Below are positions 58,344 to 64,000 of a stretch of DNA of 64,000 nucleotides, piece by piece. The first letter of the stretch is position 1. Each line of letters starts with the position of its first letter. Where the stretch lies: assembly GCA_010015655.1 (NCBI GenBank), contig ML976686.1, positions 513,078 to 577,077 on the forward strand, read 5' to 3'. Source of the DNA: Bimuria novae-zelandiae CBS 107.79. Taxonomy: Eukaryota > Ascomycota > Dothideomycetes > Pleosporales > Didymosphaeriaceae. The notes beneath the pieces are model-generated. The model was not told where the DNA came from. It worked only from the letters and a program-made list of their open reading frames with translations, and did not search any database. The position numbers were made by a program, and so were the translations under genes.

Positions 58344-58507
58344 TATTTTCGTACAACAGAGAGAGACGAACTGGGTCAATTGCTATCTAATATAGTCAGA
58401 GTGGTTATATATATAGAGTGGAGTATCTAGAAGATTCCAGATCAGCAAGGTCACATGACTATGTGATAACATAGTAGAACATTCTAGAGTTGTGATGTTG
58501 GCTAACA
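58344..58507 (-). repeat. Copia C 5' LTR
   Basis: 164 bp; TATTTTCGTAC (altered TGTTTGCGTAC) to TTGGCTAACA, followed by the TAATA duplication. Confidence 0.93.
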
Positions 58508-58512
58508 TAATA

Positions 58513-59403
58513 TTAGACAAACTTCAATGCCAAAAGTTCAGACTCTTGTATCCTGTTACATTCCATTTCAAGTTTGGTGGCGTCAGCAGGCCTTCCCTGG
58601 CTAGCTGACGACCTCCAAGATGCCCCCCAGGATTAACTGCTTTGCTATCACTTCATCGTGACCTCCCCCAGCTGTGAAAAACACATCTTAGCCTTCATCT
58701 TCGTGAAATCACGGATACGGAAGCGAGTCTCCTCTAAGCACAATTATTTATTCTACAACTACTTGAGCTATTTTATCATACATGGGAGAACTATGTTGCA
58801 CAAATCCAGCATGTACCGTTAAAAGAGATTGAACATAGCGCCATATGATTCTTAAATATGTAAGTAGCCATATCAGTATTCATTCTATCAATGAGCATGC
58901 GAGTACCGCACCTCCGAGGCATCAAGCTTTGGGACAAAAAAACCTGGCACAACGAAGGTCGTTATGATGCAATAGGTGAAACGTTGCCATGGTACGATTT
59001 AAGAGTCTCTTTTGCTGGGGGGGGGGGGGGGTTAAGTGTCTTTGTGTTCGCGACTTTTTGATTTGTGGGAACATCTCATGTTGATGATACCTTGACAAGA
59101 AATGCAACATGGCACTGAGAATGTCTCAAAACCCGTAACAAAGCCAAGAATCGCGAAGCGCTGTACAAAAACGGGCACCTGCACGTCACTGGCATCGTGA
59201 AAGCACTATGAAGAGCAGTGAATTAGTCGCACGATGCACACCAACTTCATGTCTCAAGTATATATAACCTTTCGACACGCCACCCCCAGCTACTCCACAA
59301 CACACACACACTTCTTCGATCAACCCAAAGCACTTGAATTACTTCCAAGACCATCTATACACTCGAAAGTACCTCCGGAAACAAATTCTATTTACAAATC
59401 AGC
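58513..59403. promoter_or_regulatory. Start of island 3: intergenic, TATA box, G15 run
   Basis: No supported gene. A run of 15 G lies at 59017-59031. TATATAA at 59261-59267 is about 140 bp before the ATG of BTB-like gene 2, a spacing close to that of gene 1. The leader is CA-rich (59280-59400). Confidence 0.5.
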
Positions 59404-60141
59404 ATGCCGAACATGACGATTTCCTTCCGCGTCGTAGTCAATGCTCACTCTCCCCAGGTGACGGAGGCCATCCTGACCACCCCAATTCGCGATCTCTCCA
59501 CTTAGCAGCGCCTTGATTTTGCAAATGGTCCGACTGTGAAGATCCTGGTTGGAAACACCGTCATCGCAGAGGATGTGCCCAAGAAGGCGTTGATGGGCAT
59601 CTCTAGCTGGTTCAACAACTTGTTTACTGTCCAGCATCCCCAGGCAACCTCTTTCATGTTCAATCCTAACGAGATCGATGAGAAGTGCGTCCGTCAGCCT
59701 GTGGACTTCATCAAGTTCAACCTCAAGGTCAACAAGCCCTTTGGTATCAAGCCCGCCGGGTATCTCGTGGACTCAATTGTCTTGTACCGCCATGTGCTCG
59801 GCTTTGGTATGGCTCTTCACGCCCCAGGCTTGATAAAGTCCATCCGCAATGATGTCAACGATCCCCACCTTTTGCCGTCTTATGCAGAGCTTGATGCCAT
59901 CGTTGAACTCCCAGCGGGTGACAAGATCTACTTGGCTGCTGTACATCGAATGGAGCGTATGCAGCACATTGGTGATATTGCCAATGACGACAAAAATGAG
60001 TGGAAGGAGTGGCTGGAGCTTCACCCTCAGTTCAAGGCTGACGTGGAGGCCTGGCAGGTGACTCTCAAGGCCCGGCTGGAGGAGCAACGTGCCGTCCAGC
60101 GCGCTGCTCAGTGGGAGAAGGACTTCCCAACGTTGTGCTAG
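59404..60141 (+). pseudogene. BTB-like gene 2, in-frame TAG near the start
   Basis: The frame opens MPNMTISFRVVVNAHSPQ, reaches TAG at 59503-59505 (codon 34), and continues QRLDFANGPTVKILVGN, VPKKALMGISSWFNN, FMFNPNEID, IVLYRHVLGFGMALHA and an end QWEKDFPTLC. Aligned with gene 1, the residues around the TAG look conserved, so a nonsense change from CAG (CpA to TpA) is likely. Alternatively the TAG is the acceptor of a 48 bp in-frame intron, 59458-59505: donor GTGACG, a CTGAC branch-like site and a pyrimidine tract before CTTAG. In that case the gene is intact (229 residues). BTB/POZ-like assignment is inference; no other domain is seen. Confidence 0.65.
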
Positions 60142-61255
60142 ACTATGTCTAGCCCGTTAAACCTCTCCATTGATGGCTGGAATTTCACATGCCCTCTAAC
60201 CTGAAATGATCCTCAACCTTTGAGACACCACATGGTCGCTGTTGGCCGTCCTTCTCTAGCTTGATGCTCATCTCACATGGGCTGAGAAAAACTGCCAAAC
60301 AACCTTGTTGATAGCATACCAGCACAGTAGCCAGCATGCAGTTCTCACTTTATTGTCATAGAAAATGAAACCCATTGTTCTCCACATGAAATTTTCATGC
60401 TCCACATGATTCCTACCGGTATGAATACTCACAGGGACGCTAAATGCTTCTCTATCGTCCCACAGATTACTTTAATGAGTGGCCATCATCTCTCCAATGT
60501 CCAAAAAACCATTTTCCCCAACTCAAAACATACTTCAAATTACCGCCTTTCAAGCTGATCAAAGTGAAGTTCAGGGGTCTGTCCAGCCCTTCTCCTGGTG
60601 TCACAAAGAATATATCCGTGATCTGCACTGCTAGTGGTGCTATTTTGCCCCACCACTTGAGCTTTCGAACAAGCCGATATTGCCCACTTGAAAGGAGCAA
60701 GAGCGCGGCGTACCCTCTTTACTGGCCAACCACTTCCGGACCCTGGGAAGGAGCTTCATGGAGCCTGCTGATAGTTTTCTGTGACGGTTTAGGGCATGGA
60801 GCATGGGCTACCCGCGCGTACGTGTGGTCCTTGCACGTGATCCACACAGTATATAGCTCCATAGAGTAGCTACTCAATCAGAACAACGTTTTGCCTCAAC
60901 ACTTTTTTTTTTCAACTTCACATTTTCTTTCATACATTTCGCGCATCTGCAGCTCGTTGAAAAAGTGAGGGACGTCTTTGAAAGAAGGCGGCACAGACAA
61001 CTGTGCCGCTGTGCTTTGACAGTAACGGGGCTGCCCGTAATTCCTATAGGTGGCTTCGTTTTGCCAATATACGTGGGCATCCTAATAATGATCTTATTAG
61101 GCGACCACTGGACCGTAAGCACATGCGACTCCTACTTTGTTGCGAAAATAATTCCTTGTAAGGGCCTAACTACTTTTCATTCAACTTGCTCCCGTCACTC
61201 AGTTGCGATCAACCAGCTTCTGTCGCCCAATCTTTGTCAACAAACATAACCCAAC
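60142..61255. other. Intergenic, no supported gene
   Basis: Several open frames on both strands (for example 60444-60869) without domain, signal or splice support. A run of T at 60902-60911. The last 100 bases are the leader of the secreted-protein gene. Confidence 0.5.
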
Positions 61256-61948
61256 ATGCATTCATTAGTCTTTGGTCTGACTGCGAGCCTGTTTAGTATT
61301 GCTTGTGGACGCAGCGCCGTGATCGACCGCCATTCAGGCGCATCTTTGAACCACGATGTTGCCCGCGAGTTCGCCGCGAAGAGAAACGCTAAATCCGTGC
61401 AAGATGACGATGGAACCAGACTGTACGGCTGTGTAAATCCTCAATGGTCTGGTGGCTGCACATAGTGAGTGACAGGTTGCCCATCTCCTATTCCCAACTC
61501 GTACCGCAAATACCCGCTCATGCAACATCACGTCAGTGGTTGTCAGCTGCAGAGAACCTTGGAAGAGTTAACTCTGTACCCGCATTTGTACACACTTGTT
61601 AATTGGTGTCTCCAGCTTTCCTGCGCAAGACGGTGCCTGCCATAATGCTCGCCTTCAAAACCAACAGGGCGAGTGTAAGTTTCATATACTTCTCCTTCAC
61701 GCAACCGCCTGAAAATTCGCTTTGGAACAGGCCTGTACTAATCTATCCGAACAGGGACAAACGAGCTTTATTCAGTTGGGCCAAATCGGGATACGAAATG
61801 CTTTGCATCTTCTATGGTCGACTGCAACTCCACTTCCAAGTTGTATCCAACAGACGAAACTGAACCGAACGATGGCTGGTCCTTCAGTTATCTCGGCTAT
61901 GCAGAATTGGTGGGCGCTGTTCTCAGATTTCAGTGCATGAAGGATTGA
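61256..61948 (+). CDS. Small secreted cysteine-rich protein, effector candidate
   Basis: Three exons join in exact phase: 61256-61464, 61616-61674 and 61755-61948. Intron 1 (151 bp) is GTGAGT...CTCCAG; intron 2 (80 bp) is GTAAGT...AACAG with a TACTAAT branch site. The product is 153 residues: signal peptide at about 1-20 (HSLVFGLTASLFSIACG), a short pro-part ending in a Kex2-type KR (42-43), then a mature part of about 110 residues with six Cys (59, 68, 78, 105, 113, 150), consistent with three disulfides. Motifs include YGCVNPQWSGGC, ELYSVGP and FQCMKD. Size, Cys content, pro-part and position 0.5 kb from RIP-affected repeats fit a fungal effector or antimicrobial-type protein (inference). 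The spacing loosely recalls fungal beta/gamma-crystallin-like secreted proteins; no family is confirmed. Splicing is predicted only from sequence. Confidence 0.75.
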
Positions 61949-62010
61949 AACAGGAATTAGTGATCACAGGCAGCGTTTCCAACGTAGCGTAGTACGCTTC
62001 CATAAAATGC

Positions 62011-62039
62011 GACCCTACGGTGAATTGCTCCGTAGGGTC
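62011..62039. terminator. Short perfect hairpin downstream of the secreted-protein gene
   Basis: GACCCTACGG and CCGTAGGGTC with a 9-base loop, 62 bp after the stop codon; CCGTAGG words recur at 62056-62063. It could affect 3' end formation or be a decayed repeat. Confidence 0.3.
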
Positions 62040-62616
62040 GTAGGATGGGTGCTCCCCGTAGGATGCTCCGTACGTAGTCATTTTTCGAGCCGTAATTACG
62101 GTTGTACGGCACCAAGTTGGCTAGCTTTTATATGAAGATTCGGGGGGTCGTTGGTGACGGGGGACCGCGTTGTTGGCCAAGGCCATGTTTATGTTGCACA
62201 ACTGCTCAGCGCAGAGCTTTGTACGACATTACTAGGGCAGAATTTTCTGCTAGAGATGCTCGTTATCTTATCTTTATCTTTATTACAATCGTTAGTGTGA
62301 GGAAGGGAAGACGGCTGCGTTGATTTCTCTATCGTAGAGATATCCTACATATATATAGACGTTGGATCCTGCCAAGAGTCTAGGCATGGAACCTGATAGA
62401 ATCGAAGCTGATGGAATTATACCGTAACAGTTAGTAGTAAAAATACTATTATAGATAATTACCTTACGCGTAAAGCAACGCAGTCTACTTAGTTATCTTT
62501 TAAGTATAAGCTTTATTACTATACTACGTTAAAAATACTTACTACTTTTACTACTAAAAGCTCTTTTGCTAAGAGCTCTAATAGCAAGTTATTTATTATT
62601 AAAGCTCCTAGCTATC
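62040..62616. other. End of island 3 and start of AT-rich debris
   Basis: Ordinary composition to about 62430, then AT-rich repeat debris up to the Copia D LTR. No gene seen. Confidence 0.45.
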
Positions 62617-62908
62617 TGTCAGATTGGAAGGGTAATCTGATAAGATGAAAAGATGATAATTGATTGAGATGAATTAAGGTATGAATTGTGTGTGCTTGTC
62701 TCTAAGAGGTCTGGGACTTTGCCTTTTATCTTTGGGTTGCCTGCCTAGATATCCCTTGCTTTATTCCTTACTTTATCCTTGCTTTATTCCTTACTTCATT
62801 CCTTGCGTCATTCCTTGCGCGTTAAGCGAGGGCGGAATATAAGGGTAGAATGTACGGGCGTAAGTGCGCCAGCCTCCTTGCAGATGCAAAGGACCATATA
62901 ATCAGACA
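62617..62908 (-). repeat. 3' LTR of Copia D (about 292 bp)
   Basis: TGTCAGATTGG to ATCAGACA. Next to it CACCCCCTTAG is a polypurine tract seen from the plus strand, and Copia RNase H follows on the minus strand. Inside, CCTTGCTTTATT/CCTTACTTTAT words repeat about six times (62753-62820). The partner LTR is not in the window. Confidence 0.7.
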
Positions 62909-62929
62909 CACCCCCTTAGCTTAGGCCTA

Positions 62930-63650
62930 TCCTTAAGCTGGACCTTTCGCATTTATCTATTATTCTAACTTAAAGACCTCTATCCTCTGCTGTAGATCCT
63001 GCAGGGTAACCTCTTAATTAGTGATCTTGTCTAATATATCTTCAAGTCCTAGTTTACTTAGAAACTTGCTCTATTTGTTTATAGGCAGGGCCTTTATAAG
63101 TCTATCTGTGGCCATGTCCTCTAAGCGTTAATAGTCTACCTTAATTGTTCGTAGTGCGACCTCTTGTCTCAGCTAATAATTATAAATATCTATATAACGG
63201 AGCTTAGTCTGTAACTTAGCAATTTCTTTAGTAATAAGTCAGATTGTTTGCTAATTATTATAATTAATTATAATAAGGGAGTCGCTGAGGTTAATCTTTA
63301 GCTCCTTTAGCAATCGGGATGTAAATAGTGCCTCCTTGGCCACTTGCGATAGTGCTAGTAATTCGGCTTTAATTATTAATATAGTAACTGTATCTTGCTT
63401 GTTTGCTTTCTAGGCGATTAGGCCACTAAATAGCTTAATAATGTATCCTTGTGAGCTCTTGCGGTTAAGTGTATTATTAGTAAAGGATGCGTCGCTTGCC
63501 ACTTCCAAAGTATCTGCACCCCCAAGCTAAAGACCTAGTGATCTAGTATTAGCAAGGTAGAGGAGAACTCGGTCGGCAGCCGCTTAGTGTTCTTTGCTTA
63601 GGTGATTTCAGGCCATATCTGCCAGGGTAGGTTAGAGTCCGGCATACTGA
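62930..63650 (-). pseudogene. Copia D pol end, RNase H part
   Basis: The minus strand reads AAADRVLLYLANTRSLGL (about 63575-63520), EVASDASFTNNTLNRKSSQG (about 63510-63450), IAWKANKQDTVT, ALLALSQVAKEALF-like residues and QTKLRYIDIYNYQLRQEV (about 63215-63160). This is the RNase H end of a Ty1/Copia polyprotein, with moderate RIP. It is cut at about 63650 by the LINE. Confidence 0.85.
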
Positions 63651-64000
63651 GCCCCCAACACGGGGGGGCTCTTCCCAAGAGATCAGCCATGGACCTAGTA
63701 GCCGCCTTCACACATGACGTGGAGGACGCCTTCTCCAACGGCCAGCACGTCACTATGGTCACTATGGACGTCTAAGGCGCCTTCGACGCACTTCTTAGAA
63801 ATCGACTTCTACACAGGATGAAGGCCCAAGGATGGCATGACAGCGCCCTCCTAATCGTGAAAAACTTCCTCCAGGACCGCCGCGTCCAAGTGCGATTAGG
63901 AGAAGCCACCACAGCGCCCCACCTAGTACAGTGCGGGACGCCGCAGGGCTCACCACTATCACCAGTGCTGTACACACTTTATCTGGCAGAGCTACTTCAG
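63651..64000 (+). pseudogene. Tad1-like LINE reverse transcriptase, partial
   Basis: The plus strand reads LSPQHGGALPKRSAMDLVAA, VTMDV then TAA (63773-63775) then GAFDALLRNRLLHRM, and CGTPQGSPLSPVLYTLYLAE, running off the window. These are the finger and palm blocks of a non-LTR reverse transcriptase (Asp in DV-stop-GAFDA; PQGSPLSP). The single stop fits CAA to TAA. Composition is GC-rich, unlike the Copia next to it, so RIP is slight. The abrupt 5' start fits usual LINE 5' truncation. Confidence 0.85.

Larger units (their letters stand above)
53741..58507 (-). mobile_element. Copia C, complete LTR retrotransposon
   Basis: 164 bp LTRs at 53741-53904 and 58344-58507 (TGTTTGCGTACAAC...GGCTAACA) with mostly transition differences. 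The 5 bp target duplication TAATA is at 53736-53740 and 58508-58512. A run of 15 C at 53905-53919 is the polypurine tract seen from the plus strand, so the element runs right to left. Total 4767 bp, typical of Ty1/Copia. Confidence 0.95.

Noticed and set aside
60444..60869. 141-codon frame in island 3
   Set aside because: Composition and residue pattern look random; no splice signals or domain.

Overview
This window reads as nuclear DNA of a filamentous ascomycete, most likely a dothideomycete (inference from protein style, not a species call). Short spliced genes with GT-AG introns sit in three islands of ordinary base composition. Between them lie long AT-rich blocks of transposons damaged in the manner of repeat-induced point mutation (RIP): CAA/CAG/TGG codons have become stops, TpA is in excess, and paired LTRs differ almost only by transitions.

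Layout. 1-11570 is a transposon block: Gypsy A (gag start and 5' LTR, minus strand) lying inside Gypsy B (integrase, chromodomain, 3' LTR, plus strand); then two Fot1/pogo-type elements abutting on one shared TA (3933-6052 and 6055-8163); then a 3.4 kb Tc1/mariner-type element with a second, unrecognised open frame (8170-11570). 11571-20827 is gene island 1: a degenerate small gene, an unknown two-exon nuclear-looking protein, a fold-back repeat, a multidomain chitin-deacetylase-type secreted enzyme whose stop is followed in frame by an acidic repeat, and a three-exon gene with SH3-like modules. 20828-48973 is a deep transposon nest: Gypsy D fragment; Fot1-C split by Copia A (24182-33533), itself split by a hAT element (28482-31633); a Copia B fragment; Fot1-D (37236-48254), split by Fot1-E (38141-40436, carrying a solo LTR) and by Gypsy C (41183-48096); then the end of another Gypsy. 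48974-53740 is island 2: a GPI-like surface protein and a broken BTB-like gene. 53741-58507 is a complete Copia element (Copia C). 58508-62430 is island 3: a second BTB-like gene and a small spliced cysteine-rich secreted protein, a candidate effector. The right edge holds the end of a fourth Copia and a 5'-truncated Tad1-like LINE.

The target-site duplications that can be read (CTAGG, GTATT, TAATA, AAGTA, GCCTTATT, and TA pairs) fix the order of many insertions. The genes do not form a pathway or cluster. The common theme is secreted and surface proteins beside RIP-affected repeats, as in two-speed genomes of plant-associated fungi. Points most worth a second look are the 153-residue secreted protein at 61256-61948, the acidic repeat after the deacetylase stop, the paired covarying stem-loops in the Copia A leader, the two BTB-like paralogues with CpA-to-TpA-type stops, and patches inside RIP-damaged elements that look untouched.
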